Source: Basidiobolus meristosporus CBS 931.73 (lineage: Eukaryota; Basidiobolomycota; Basidiobolomycetes; Basidiobolales; Basidiobolaceae). Taken from it: DNA of 64,000 bases. Numbering within the stretch: the first letter of the stretch is position 1; each line of letters begins with the position of its first letter. The DNA lies in assembly GCA_002104905.1 (NCBI GenBank), contig MCFE01000186.1, positions 1-64,000 on the forward strand, read 5' to 3'. Below the pieces are notes generated by a model. That model saw only the letters and a program-made list of their open reading frames with translations, had not been told where the DNA came from and did not search any database. A program made the translations under genes and the position numbers. Positions 46,723-58,600 of the stretch are shown here, piece by piece.

Positions 46723-47000
46723 ATCAGGTTCATTCATGAGTATCTGACAGGCAGTCTCACAGACTATCTCCCACTTCAAGGTGTTATCTTTCTTGAGGAT
46801 ATCAGTTAAAGGGGTGACCATTCTTGCAAAAGACTTGACATATCTCCAATAATAGGAAACCATTCTAACAAATGATCTGCATTCTGTTATACTATAGGGC
46901 TGCTTTAGATTCTTGATGACTTCATCCTTCTGAGGGTTTAAGGTCAATCCTGTGCTAGTCACTATGTGTCCTAGGTATTCAATGTAAGTAACTGCAGCAT
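46723..47000 (-). pseudogene. Ty3/gypsy reverse transcriptase fragment
   Basis: Minus-strand frame with YLGHIVTSTGLTLNPQK and APLTDILKKD-like (TPLTDILKKDNTLKWE) blocks, matching the end of the RT domain of gypsy G1 (about 49927-50175). No LTR attached. Confidence 0.85.
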
Positions 47001-47324
47001 TACCCATGACAAATGACCTGAGTCAGTGTTACGATCCCTACCACTACAATACCAAATATGTCATCTCTACTTTACTCATGTTTCAGACTACTGATCCTTG
47101 ATTGCTTGGATGTGCTGCGCCTCTTAAATCCTTCCCGGACCTGCTTGGAGTTTCTTAGCTTACAGTGATGACGTCCAGAAATCCACTGATCCCTGAAATC
47201 TTCCAGAACCTTGTCATTAGTCATCACTGGGCAAATGGGAAAAGTACTTAAGGGAAGTCAATCTCTCATCAATAAACCATCCCTGCTATCAGTTACACTT
47301 CTTGCTTATTGATTAGCAGTTGAT
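46985..47324 (-). repeat. Partial copy (d) of the LTR-like repeat
   Basis: The reverse complement aligns with 38655-38990 (shared AACTGCTAATCAATAAG, GACTAATGACAAGGTTCTGG and GCAGCACATCCAA). It is cut by the gypsy G1 5' LTR at 47325. Confidence 0.6.
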
Positions 47325-47693
47325 TGTTATGATCTACCGTTTGAATGTTTAAGTTAGATCAGTTTTTAGTTAAATCAATTAGTTTTATGTTTAGCCTATC
47401 AGTACATCAGTTTTATCTATCAAATCAGTAGTATTAGTCAGTAGATGAATTAGCAGATCCTTATCAGACAGAAAGATTCATATTAAGTACAATTTAATTG
47501 GGTGATGATGATGCAATCAAATGATTCATCTGCCACAGCCTACATTAGGAAATACAATTAGTCAGCAAATGATCTGGTAAAATGTATATAAGGAGCTGCT
47601 GGAACCTCATTAGAAATCAGTTCAAGTTTTAGTGAATACAATACTAGCTAAACTCCCTATTCCTCTACAACTCTTATACCAAGACTTGTAACA
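47325..47693 (+). repeat. 5' LTR of gypsy G1
   Basis: 369 bp, TGTTATGATCTAC to ACTTGTAACA. A TATATAAGG promoter box is at 47585-47593. Copies of the same LTR family begin at 53004, 54144 and 63524. Confidence 0.93.
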
Positions 47694-47694
47694 T

Positions 47695-47712
47695 TGGTAG
47701 CAGTGATAACCA
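47695..47712 (+). other. Gypsy G1 primer binding site
   Basis: TGGTAGCAGTGATAACCA starts one base after the LTR. The TGG pairs with a tRNA CCA end; a tRNA ending CTGCTACCA would fit. Which tRNA that is cannot be decided here. Confidence 0.6.
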
Positions 47713-50494
47713 GAAACCTCCCTCCTGAAGAAAGAAGAAACCACGCTCAAGATGTTGGAAAATCAAGAATAGAAGAATGCTGTGCAGTAAATCCTGGCCC
47801 AACAGCAACAGTTACTCCAGATCCTCAGCCAACAGCAACAAGGAATGACTACCATGGCTCAGAACCAGCAAAGCCCTGTTAAGAGCAACTTTAGTGTGAA
47901 GGTCAACCGGTACCATGGCAGAGCCAATGAAAACCTGGGAACTTGGCTCTTTCAGATTGAAGAAGCTTTTAAAGCTAACGGAATTGCTCCAGAAAGCAAG
48001 TTGCATTATGCAGCTTCTTACCTGGCAGATGCAGCTTTACAGTGGTACCACAACAAGATCAGGTCAGCCACTATGATGGGATGCTCAACAATCTCTACCT
48101 GGGATGAGTTTGTGTTGGAAATTCAGGATGCTTTTGAACCTCCACACCAGCAGACACTACTAAGAAGGAAGTTAAAGACACTCAGACAGAAAGGCATGGT
48201 TCAAGAATACATCTATGAGTACAGATGTCTACTTGGACAAATTGAAAGAATGAACCCCCTGGATCAAGTTGAATACTTTATTGATGGGTTGAAAGAAAGA
48301 ACTTGCAAGGAAGTGAATTACCAAAGACCTCAGACTATTGAAGAAGCCATCAAGATTGCCATTGACTATGACTCAGCAATGTTTGGAGTTGGGAAGCCTA
48401 CAGTGACTAATCAGAAAAGCTACAATCATTATGAAAGAAGACAGTCAGAAGCAATACCAATGGAAATAGACGCTATGCAGAAGAATCCTACCTCAGAAGA
48501 ATGTAAGAAGAAAGGACTTTGCTTCAATTGCCACCAGCAGGGACATATCGCAAAGTACTGCCCTCAGAGAAGAAATGGACACCAGCCATCAAGAACCTTT
48601 AACTGTATTGAGGTCATGGAACATAGTAACATGAAGGATGAACTTGAAGAAGACTCAGAACTCACCTTCCACATGACAGAAGAATACCTATCCCAGATGA
48701 CCTCAAATTCAGGAAAGCTTATATACTTGAATGGAGTAATCAATGGAGTAACTGCCAAGATCATGATTGACTCAGGAGCATTGCATGAGTACATGTCAGA
48801 GCAATTTGCCTTGAAAGCTAGAATGAGCTCAGAACCTACCAAATCAACTTCAGTCTCTACTGCTGATGGGAACTCTCACGTAATCAACTGCATTACCTAG
48901 CCAGTAAGAATGAAGATCAATTACTATGAAGAAGACCTAAAGGCTTACATATTTGGGAACTGCAAGCTTGACCTTGTACTTGGAAAAACCTGGCTATTTT
49001 GTTGTAATCCATCAATCAACTGGAGAACCCATGCTACTCAAATCCAAAAGAACAACAAGACCTATGAGCTGTTGCCTGCCAGGCTGGATTTCAACTTGGT
49101 CAATTCCAGTATGTGTGAGACAAGTGAACTTAGCAAGACCCAGTTCTGTAGAGCACTTAGAAAAGGTACTCAGATGCTCCTCATGGCAGTATTACAGGGG
49201 GATTCCTCTACCCCAGCACCCCAGCAGTTCCAGACTCTCTTGAAGAAGTATTCAGATGTGTTTCCAGATGAGCTTGTAAGCCTACCACCAGTCAGAGATG
49301 TTGATCATGCCATTGACACAGGAGATAGCCCTCCAGTAGGTAAGACACCTTACAGAATGAGTCCATTGGAATTGGAGGAAATGAAGAGACAAATTGATCA
49401 GCTATTGGAGCAAGGATATATCAGGCCCAGCAAGTCACACTGGGGAGCACCAGTGCTTTTTGTGAAAAAGAAGGATGGAACACTTAGGACGTGCATTGAC
49501 TACAGAGCCCTGAGCTCAGTTACTGTCAAGAATAAGTACCCCATACCTTGGATTGATGAGCTTTTGGACCAATTTAATGGAGCCACTATTTTCAGCAAGA
49601 TTGACCTCATGTCAGGATACAACCAGATTAGGGTGAAGCCAGAAGACATCCCTAAGACAGCATTCAGGACCAGATATGGATATTTCAAGTACTTAGTCAT
49701 GAGCTTTGGCCTCACCAATGCCCCTGCAACTTTCATGACCCTGATGCGGACTGTCTTCCAGGAGTACTTAGACAAGTTTGTCATAATCTACCTAGATGAT
49801 ATGCTGATATACAGCAAGACAGAGGAGCATCACTTGGTGCACATTGAAAAGGTCTTGAAGAAGCTAAGAGAGAACAAGCTTTATGGCAAGCTACCCAAAT
49901 GTGAATTCTTTAAGGAACACTTTGAATATCTGGGACACATAGTGACTAGCACAGGAGTAACCTTAGACCCTAAGAAGGTGGAAGTAATCAAGAATCTGAA
50001 GCAGCTCCATAGCATATCAGAGCTTAGATCATTCCTTGGAATGGTTTTGTATTATTGGAGATTTGTCAAGTCATTTGCAAGTATTGCAGCACCTTTAACT
50101 GATATCCTCAAGAAAGACATTACCTACAAGTGGGACATAGCTTGTGAGACTGCCTTCCAGATGCTCAAGATGAACTTGCTAAGCTACCAAGCTTAAGAAT
50201 ACCAGACTTCAGAAAAGAGTTCACTCTGTGCACAGATGCTTCAGATTATGCAAATGGTGGAGTGCTGAGCCAAGAACACAAGGGAAAGGACTACCCTGTT
50301 GCCTTTGAATCAAAGAAACTGAACTCAGCAGAGCAAAACTATCCAGTCCATGAGAAGGAGATGCTTGCTATAAAACACTGCTTGAAGACATGGAGATGCT
50401 ATATTGAAGGAGTCAAATGCACTGTGAAGACTGATCATGCCTCCCTCAAGTATATATTTACTCAGAAGGTACTCTCTAGAAGAATGACAAGATG

Positions 50495-51737
50495 TGTGGT
50501 AATGGAAAGTATTCCATTACTACAATATCTCTAAACCAATATTGCACTCATTTCTTTATTTTGCTTTTTGCTATCGTAACACACAAGTGAAAGATCAAGA
50601 ATTTCCAACTTTGAAGAACAAATGCTCCAGACCCTGACAAGCAATCCACCCAAGAATATTATGTCATACAGAACACGTAGTAGCCAACACATGTTTCAAA
50701 TTACAGCTCATTTGAAGCAGTACTTGAGGAGTTATGACCAAAAGAGCCTAACTATTATATATACTATGCCTTATTGCTAGGATTACTATAGTGACTTTGA
50801 TCGCGTGTAACTTTCGAACCAGCCAATCAAATCACGTGTAATTTTCACAGGTGCTGCGCCTATGTCCGATCTGCGCCACTGCAAAATTTTAGTTTTGTAT
50901 CACGTGTATTGCTTGAGCAATTGCCCAAAAACTTTGATCCTTCAAGATTTTCATATATATGACTTCCCCAGCTGAAAAATAAAGAGAGAGCCTCTCTTTC
51001 CAGAATCTCCACACTATGATTACAAGTTTAAAGGTTATAAGACTTCCCCTGCATCACTTGCACTGTTGAGTATTCTGACTTTGATTGGTACTACATCAGT
51101 AAAGAGACTGCAAAGCTCACAAGAATCCAATCTAAGTTCTACAAGAAACTACCACTTTTCTGTCGGAAAAGTCCCCTCTAAGAAACCCCTTTACTCTAAA
51201 GACACCCCTTTAGACACCCCTTTAGTCTAAAGACCCCTTTAGAGACCCCTTTAAGAAACCCCTTTACTCTAAAGAAGCCCCTTTAGGCACCCCTTTAGTG
51301 TAGAGTCCACTTTAGAGACCACTACAAGAAGCCCCTTTACTCTAAAGACACCCCTTTAGACACCCCTTTAGGTCTAAAGACCCCTTTAGAGACTTCTACA
51401 ACACACCTCTTTAGGTTAAAGGGAAGTTCAGAATTTTCATATTAGGAAATATTTTCTCAGAAAGGAAAGTGACTTCCAAATAAGGAAAAGTTACTATAAA
51501 AGTAAATAAGCCCATTAGTCAACAGAAGGTCAGAACACTGCTGTAGAAGTGATAAACACTGCCTACAGTATATTTTGAGCCCAAGATTGAGGAAATTAGT
51601 GAAAGTTATATCTTCTATTGGTATATCAAACTCCCAATAAACTATTTCAGTATTAGCATACTGGAAGTTGTTGTATCTTGTTGATTAGCCTCTACATTGT
51701 AGAACAAGCCCCAAACTAATCATAATACAACACAACA
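50495..51737 (+). repeat. Solo LTR (1243 bp) inserted in the G1 RNase H region, TSD GATG
   Basis: Starts TGTGGTAATGG and ends CACAACA. GATG is duplicated at 50491-50494 and 51738-51741, and removing the insert restores the G1 frame (RMTR.SEY). Each end can fold as a hairpin (TGTGGTAATGG..CCATTACTACA at the left). It has TATATATGA at about 50955, an AATAAA near 50980 and a minisatellite. No second copy or coding region occurs within it, so a solo LTR is the simplest reading. Strand is arbitrary but set by the TATA/AATAAA order. Confidence 0.8.
51179..51400 (+). repeat. CCCCTTTA-rich minisatellite inside the solo LTR
   Basis: About three tandem copies of a ~74-bp unit beginning AAGAAACCCCTTTACTCTAA at 51179, 51253 and 51326. 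Each is built from shorter CCCCTTTAGA-type motifs. Confidence 0.85.
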
Positions 51738-53003
51738 GATGGAGTGAATACATTCAGCAATTTGACCTGGAGATTGTCTACTGCTTTGGAAAAACCAACA
51801 CGGCTGCTGATGCCGTATCAAGATTAGATCAAGGTGCACAACTCAACTTGGTGCATGAATCAGATTGGCCTAGCCTATTACCAAAGTACTTGGGGGACCA
51901 AGCCATTCCTAATGAGGTGGATGTAGATATCAAGAAGATAATCCGTGATGAAGCCAGCAAACTTGTAGTACAGGATGAAACACTCTACCAAATTGTTGAT
52001 GGAAGCCCTATTGCCTATTGCCCTGATGTTTCTTGCCTGGATTCAATACATAAGCTACACAATGGATATGGACATCTTGGCATTGAAGGAACCTATAGTC
52101 TTGTGAAAGCCAGAGCATGACTTTATTGGAAGACTGCCAACCACCAGGAAATGCAACCATTGGATCCTAGTAGCAATTGACCATGCCACTAAATGGCCAG
52201 TTACTAAAGCTGTACCAATAGCCAGTGAACAAGAAGTTGCAAGTTTCATTTACCATGAGATCCTGATGAAGTTTGGATGCCCTGTAGAGATCTCATCTGA
52301 TAGAGGAGCAAACTTTATGGCAAAGACATTAGAGGCTTACCTGGTAATGCAGCAGATCAGACACTTGAAAACCTTGGGATATCACCCCAGAATTAATGGA
52401 GTCACTGAGTGGTTTAATGGATTATTTGGAAAAATGCTGACCAAGTATGCAAATGGAGTTGTCAGTAGATGCAATGAGTACATAGACCAAGCACTCTTTG
52501 CATGCAGAATCAGAGTACACAACACCACCCAGCAATCACCATTTTACTTAGTGTATGAATGTGAATCAAGGATTCCAGGAGATCTCACATAAGCAAAGCT
52601 TAGAGACACCTTAGAAGATGAACTCAGTCAGCTAGTAGACACCAGCAACTGGAACAAACACATCAAGAGGCACAGACCAAAGTATCTCAAAGTGCAGAAA
52701 AGATGAAGCAGAGATCTGATAAGACTATAGCACCAGAAGCATTGACAGTTGGGAACTTTGTATTGCTAAGAAACAACACTTGGAAGAAGTTTGAGCCACA
52801 ATGGACAGGACCATTCAAGATCATCAAAGAATGTCCATTTGCAACTTACCAACTGGTGGACAAACAAGGCAATATCCGGGAAGACTTAGTGCATAGGGAC
52901 AGACTCAAGCTTGCAAGACTTGCTGATAATACTGAACCATCAAGATATTGGTATCACAAGAAAAGAGATTCAGGAAAACCCTCTCAACTTTAGTAGGGGT
53001 GAA

Positions 53004-53371
53004 TGCTATGATCTGCTGCTTGAATGTTTAAGTTAGATCAGTTTTTAGTCAAATCAATTAGTATATGTTTAGGTTGTCAGAATATCAGTAGTATCTATCA
53101 AATCAGTATCATTTGTCAGCAAATGAATTAGCAGATCCTTATCAGACAGAAATAGATATATTAAGTAGGATCTTATTGGGTGATGATTATAAAATCGAAT
53201 GAGTCATCAGCCACAACCTGCATTAGGAAATACAATTAGTCAGCAATTGATATGGCAAAGTGTATATAAGGAGCTGCTGGAACCTCAATAAAAATCAGTT
53301 CAAGTTTTAGTGAATACAATGCTAGCTAAACTCCCTATTCCTCTACAACTCTTATACCAAGACTTGCAACA
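53004..53371 (+). repeat. 3' LTR of gypsy G1
   Basis: 368 bp, TGCTATGATCTGC to ACTTGCAACA. TG..CA ends, preceded by the purine tract AGTAGGGGTGAA. Confidence 0.92.
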
Positions 53372-54010
53372 ATACTTTAACCATCTGTCCAACTTTGTAT
53401 ATATCCATAATACCATTTGAGGTTATCCTGATCTTGTAGACCCATCTAACTCTAAATTGGCTTTCTCCTGTTTAGGAAATCAACTAGTACCCTAATTTTT
53501 GCCTAGAACAATGATTAGCAGTCCTCTTGCATGGCTTGTGTCTACATAGTAGTGTGTGGACTTTGCATTGAATGCTCCAGATTCTGAGGCTTGGCATTTA
53601 AGGCAAGATACACTTCTTCATAGTTATTAGATGCCTGCCTTTGGCATTTCTTATTCTGGTAGATCTCCTAACTTAGATAATCTGTTCTGATCTGCAACTG
53701 GTAGAATTTACCTTTGTATATGGCTGTATTTTGTACATATCACCTTCTTCATTAGTGGTTATGGCATCATCAGGCTAATGCTCAGTGATCTCAGTGGTTG
53801 TCTGGTCTGAATTCTCATCAAATACAGTATCCCTGCTCTTGATTAGCTTCCAACTTTTGCCATCATTCTGTAAAATAGTGGACTATTTGGTATCATATAG
53901 CAACTAAAAGTTTACTTAAAAGTTCTGAACTTGTCTTGGTCACTGTTGGACTATTTCACAGCCTAACTTCACCAGTTTCTTTCAAGTCTATGATCCTATA
54001 ATTTTCCGCT
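53372..54010 (-). pseudogene. Ty1/copia fragment of a different family
   Basis: Decayed minus-strand coding remnant. Read from about 54000 downwards: KLIKSRDTVFDENS, RRSTRIRNAK and WVYKIRITSNGIMDIYK, in several frames. These correspond to the integrase/RT junction of copia elements (compare KLIKSRDVLFDENS and GCRWGFK in copia A), but the divergence shows another family. Its right edge is probably near 54010. The 130 nt up to 54143 hold nothing recognisable. Confidence 0.65.
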
Positions 54011-54143
54011 ATAGTCAAGATAAAATAAGCAATTTTCTCAAACATTATGTTCTAACCCTAAAGCTGTTTAGTGCTGAGAAAACTACCTTACTTGATAGTA
54101 TAGTTGTATTACTCCTACAAAGGAATAGATACTGAGCTTCTCT

Positions 54144-54636
54144 TGTTATGATCTACTGCTTGAACGTTAAAATTTTATCAGTTTTGTGTCAAATCAAATA
54201 GTTGTATGTTTAGTCTATCTGTATATAAGTGTTAGCTACCAAATCAGCAGCATCAGCCAGCACATGATCAGTAGATCCTTGTCAGACAGAAATAAATACA
54301 ACAAGTAGGAACATATTATTTGATGATGATGATGCAATTAAACAGGTCATTAGCCACAACCTACATTAGGAAATACAGTTAGTTGGCCATTGATCTTGCA
54401 AAATATATATAGAGGGCTGCTTGAACCTCAATAAAAATCAGATCAAGTTTTGGTGAATACAATACTAGCTAAACTCCCTATTCCTCTACAACTCTTATAC
54501 CATGACTTGCAACATTGGTAGCAGCCATAAACTGAAACCTCCCTCCTGAAGAAAGAAGAAGCCTCCCCCAAGATTTCAGAATATCAAGAATGGAAGAATG
54601 CTATGCAGAAAATCCAGGCCCAACAGCAACAGTTAT
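54144..54636 (+). mobile_element. Truncated gypsy G2: 5' LTR and leader only
   Basis: The LTR at 54144-54514 (371 bp, same family as G1) is followed by TTGGTAGCAG and a leader matching G1 and G3 up to CAACAGCAACAGTTA, where similarity stops at about 54636. The gag start codon is lost here (ATTTC in place of ATG). Confidence 0.85.
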
Positions 54637-54978
54637 TGTACTTGGTGAGTGGGAGAGCCTGTGGGTCAAGTCAGTATCACTTGGTTCAGAATAGCCTTCA
54701 ATAGAAGGTAGCAAGGTAATGAATTCTTGCGTTTATTCTGTCAAGATCTTGTTCTCTCACTTTGTTCAATTGGATATATGTACATCATTTGGAGGGGCTT
54801 AAATTATAGACAACATTTTATAAAATAGGGGTGCAAACACCTTCCTGTTATAGTAAGTGCTCTAACTAGATAAGGGCAGGAATAGGAGGGAGGATACATG
54901 GCGGAATCATAGGGAGGAGACTGGGAGGCTTCAGGTAGGACTCTGGAATGAACTCTTGGGCAAAGAGTGGGCGCTACA
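54637..54978 (+). repeat. Candidate LTR of another gypsy family
   Basis: 342 bp from TGTACTTGGTGAG to GGGCGCTACA, with TATAAAATA near 54816, followed by TTTGGTGCTCACAC, which could be a primer site. No second copy is present in the window, so this rests on end structure only. Confidence 0.4.
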
Positions 54979-55600
54979 TTTGGTGCTCACACATGCAACT
55001 CATGGTATTTATGTCATCAACAGACCAACATCAACTGGACTAATTCTGAATGCTGAACAGTGCAGTTTTGCTTGCCCCAAAAGCAATATACATGAATTCA
55101 TAGTCTCACTGGATTGCCACCAACTTGACCCTTTCAAACTGGTTATTATTCATAAATGGCCAAAATCCATTAGAGCTACGCAACTCCAACATTCTCTTGG
55201 AGTATTTAACTATTTCAGGTAACACATTGCTCTCATGTCATCTTCAAGTGCTTGTTTGGATGCATTGCACCATAGTCCTGATATTGCCTCAGTCTGGAAC
55301 AAGGCACATGGCCAAACATTTGAGCTACTCTACTAATTGCTTCCACAGGCACCCACCTTATCTTACCCATACTTTACCAGCCCTTTTTTGCTGCTACAGA
55401 TGCATCAATGTTGGATCAGAGGCCACCCTGTAACAGGATGAAAATCTGAGGTTTACTCTTTTCCTTGGACTTATACACCACCACATATTTGGTACCCAAT
55501 GAGGAGGGTTCATACAAGCTCCCTAGGACCCAATAACATTTACTAGAAGACTGGAGCCATTACCCACTTATTAAGAAGAGACCACCAATATTATCAAGAT
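54979..55600 (+). pseudogene. Ty3/gypsy RT/RNase H fragment
   Basis: The open frame 54979-55220 gives STGLILNAEQCSFACPK, LDPFKLVIIHKWPKS and LGVFNYFR, matching the RT C-terminus of gypsy elements (GL.LN..KC.F, P.K...I..WP, LG..NYFR). Weaker RNase H traces (PFLLLQMHQCW) continue in other frames to about 55600. Possibly related to the chromodomain relic at 60.8-61.4 kb. Confidence 0.7.
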
Positions 55601-55610
55601 TACAAAACCA

Positions 55611-58600
55611 ACATGCCTACCCAAAAAGAACTAAATGCCATTACCACTCCCACATGGAGCCCCATAGTTTGATGAGAAGAATGGGGAAAGCTTCACATTC
55701 AAATGGGAGAAGCTTTGCAAGATGTACAGCCTCTCAGAACAAGAAATGGCTGAATACTTCCCCTACTACCGCACTAATGGTATTACCACTAAACCTCTCA
55801 GATAAGGAGATATTCCCACTATCTGGGCTATAATTAAGACCTACCTACAGGCCAAGCATGGTAGACCCCAATTATACCATGGAATTGAAGATATAAGACA
55901 CTTTAGAAGGACTGGACTCTATAAGCCACCACTTGAAGAGGTCATTCCACAGTATGAAGACATGGCCAACCAATCCTAGAGTCCAAATCTATAATTGAGC
56001 TCACCATGATGCTTTACCTTGCAAGTGAGCTTCTTCAGGACTTGGCAAAGATATTTGTCCTACATTCAACCAAGGATGACAAGTCTGGCATTCCATGCTT
56101 AGCAGGGATGAAATGTGTACTCCTATATGCCAAACTGACCTCTACCTTTATGAGACTTTTGAAGTCTAATCTGCTGGACCAGGTGACCAAGGAGCCAAGG
56201 AGTGCTGCTGCTGACAATCAACCCTATACTAACAACAGAAGTGGCCAACTGCTGAACAGCTGCAAAAGCTAGCCCTCAAGATTAACGGCTCAGCCAAAGT
56301 AACTACAAGAGCTAAAGACTGTTGCCCAGACACTGCATCTGTTATGATTCTACTCAGCATGCCAGAAAAGAATTCTCAGAGCTTAGCCCACTATGTAGCA
56401 AAAGGTCTGCATAGTTTGATGCTGATAGAATACCTGATTACATGGACAGAAGAAGGATCCTCACCAATCTCTGAAGAGGAGTGAGGAGGGCTCTTTTTGA
56501 GAAGTCCTACACAGCAACCAGAAAATTACAGCCAATGCCCCTGTTGGGACTCATACAGTGAATCTAAGTAGTCTTGACAGCAGACAAAATGAAAGACTCC
56601 ATCCTGAGGTACCAGTCAAACAAATCCTCAGAAGACCACAATTTATAGAGCCTGAAGTTGTCATTGACAAGAGGCCTAGTATGCTGCTCACCCAAGATCT
56701 ATTACCTCACTTTCAGATGACCTTAAAGATAGCAAGCTGCACAAGCCCTCAACTGAATACTAGGTGTTGTATCCAAGAGAAAAGTGTAATAAGATCTTTA
56801 ATAAGTTAACTCAACCTTGGTGATAAATAAGCTCAGAAATTTAGAATTTTCAAGATTAACAGAAATATTAGCAGAGAAATTCTGGTCTGATATTGGTCTT
56901 GTATATAGCTGAGCTGAGCTATAAAGGTAACAGAGTTGGTTTACTATGCAGGCCAGGCTTGGTGTTCTTAGGTGTGCTAGATATGCTAGGCTATGGTAGA
57001 AACTAGAATGGAATAGTTGAAGTCTTAATTTTGCTCTGGCATAATCTTAATTTTGTTGAGACACACACTAAACAAACAGGTTCAGTAAGCTTTATTTGTA
57101 TTTTTCTAATCAACTTGAATAAGTAAGCACCAAGAGACTGGGCTTATTGACATCTGTTAGGGTGTTCATAGGTGCATAAGATAAATGAGAAGTTGCATCA
57201 GTAATCAGCTTATTTCTTAGCAACTAACAAGTTGTTGAATAGATCTCATGTAACTGATTACTTGGAAAGGCTTAGTTGAGCAGTTGAGGACACAATGACC
57301 ACATGGAAATTGACCAGGTGTTACAGCACAAAATAGACTCTGAGAAGTGATAAAATAAACCATAACGGGGTTTAGCTATGTTTTGGTTAGGGGAAATTAG
57401 TTAGGGAACTAGATTTTCTAACCAAGTAACAAAGGGTAAGATTTAAATGGTGATGCACAACACTAAGAAGCTGTTGAAACCAAATCTCACTTTGTGGGTT
57501 GGAGAGATCATGAGTGTATCCCCATTTATTATGACCTTTGATGAGCAGCTTAGAACAAGACAACAAGCTGCTGAACATATAGATGTTCATATAATTCAGA
57601 CAAGCCATGAAGACTACCAAAAGGATGACAACAGTAATGGATATACGATCTTTTACTCAGTCGCAATTGCTGTGGTGAAAGGATACATATATGATGACCT
57701 GATTGACTGCCATATTGACAGTGGTTCAGAGATTTGCATATTGCTGCTAAACTTCTGCACAACACTCAGAAGCATGGAGTAACTGCCTGTTGATAGAGAT
57801 AAGGAATAGAACATGACTGATGCAAGCGCAGGATCTAGTCCACTCTATAGTATAGTGAACAGGTTCCCTATTAAGGTACAAGGAATCAAGGTTGGGCTTT
57901 CCCTCCTCATCTGACAGAAGGCAAATGTAGAGCTTCTGCTAGGTACACAATGGGGAACTAGTACTAAGGCTACAACCACCAACTATTCCATTGGGTCAGT
58001 GTGGTACCTTATGCAAGAATCAAACCCAGGGCTACAGTCAATCATCTGTGGTGTAACACCCAACAATAAGATGAAGCAATCTGCTTGCCAGAAGATGTAT
58101 CTTGCTATAGACAGAGATGAGAAGCCTGACAGTATACATTGCAATACCTGGAGCTGCTCATTAGGTATACAGGAGCAGACAGTCATAGTTTGAACAAAAT
58201 GAAAGACAGTTGGATAGAAGATTAGATCATCATCTACACATTGGACTGATGGATCTTGACCTGCAGATTACTTCAGACCACCATAGGAAACAACAGAAGA
58301 TATATGACTTACACCTGAGAGACTTAGGCAACTTATCATTGGTGATGACAACCTAATACCAGAGGAGATCATGTAATTTGAAGAAACCTGGAAAAAGTAC
58401 AATAAGGCTTTCTCATATAATGACAAGATGGGGCTCTATAAGACATTGGTTGAAAAACTCATTAAGATTCTTACAGTGTCACTCACACCCTGGACATTGC
58501 AGCCTTACCCACTGCCCAGAGAACTCCAAGCGGATGTGCATGAATTACTTAAGAAAAATCTTGATGCTGGTATCTTAGAGCCTTGCTATAGACTTTACAC

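Larger units (their letters stand above)
47752..52993 (+). pseudogene. Gypsy G1 gag-pol polyprotein, disrupted
   Basis: The start MLENQE at 47752 is inferred from copy G3. Two early nonsense codons follow (TAG at 47770, TAA at 47788). Gag continues in frame (TWLFQIEEAFKANG), with the CCHC knuckle CFNCHQQGHIAKYC (about 48520-48561) and the protease IMIDSGALHEYMS (about 48766). A TAG at 48898-48900 separates it from RT: WGAPVLFVKKKDG, SGYNQIRVKPED and YLDDMLIYS. A frameshift near 50185 follows, then RNase H (CTDASDYANGGVLSQE), split by the solo LTR. Integrase has HNGYGHLG, then a deletion near 52118 that removes the CC half of its zinc motif, then DFIGRLP, SSDRGANF and the C-terminal WTGPFKIIK (GPF/Y-like) module. 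Inactive. Confidence 0.92.
47325..53371 (+). mobile_element. Ty3/gypsy LTR retrotransposon G1 with a nested solo LTR
   Basis: LTRs at 47325-47693 and 53004-53371 enclose a primer site, one gag-pol frame (RT before integrase, hence Ty3/gypsy) and a purine tract AGTAGGGGTGAA. The flanking 5-mers TTGAT and ATACT do not match. A 1243-bp solo LTR lies inside (50495-51737). Confidence 0.93.

Noticed and set aside
38641-47324. LTR-like repeat copies as terminal inverted repeats of the Plavaka-like transposon
   Set aside because: Copies (a) and (b) on either side of the transposase are in direct, not inverted, orientation, and the repeat's orientation is not tied to that of the transposase copies.
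51179-51400. CCCCTTTA array as a CRISPR array or telomere tract
   Set aside because: There are no unique spacers between identical repeats, and the unit does not match known telomere repeats; it is a minisatellite inside an LTR.
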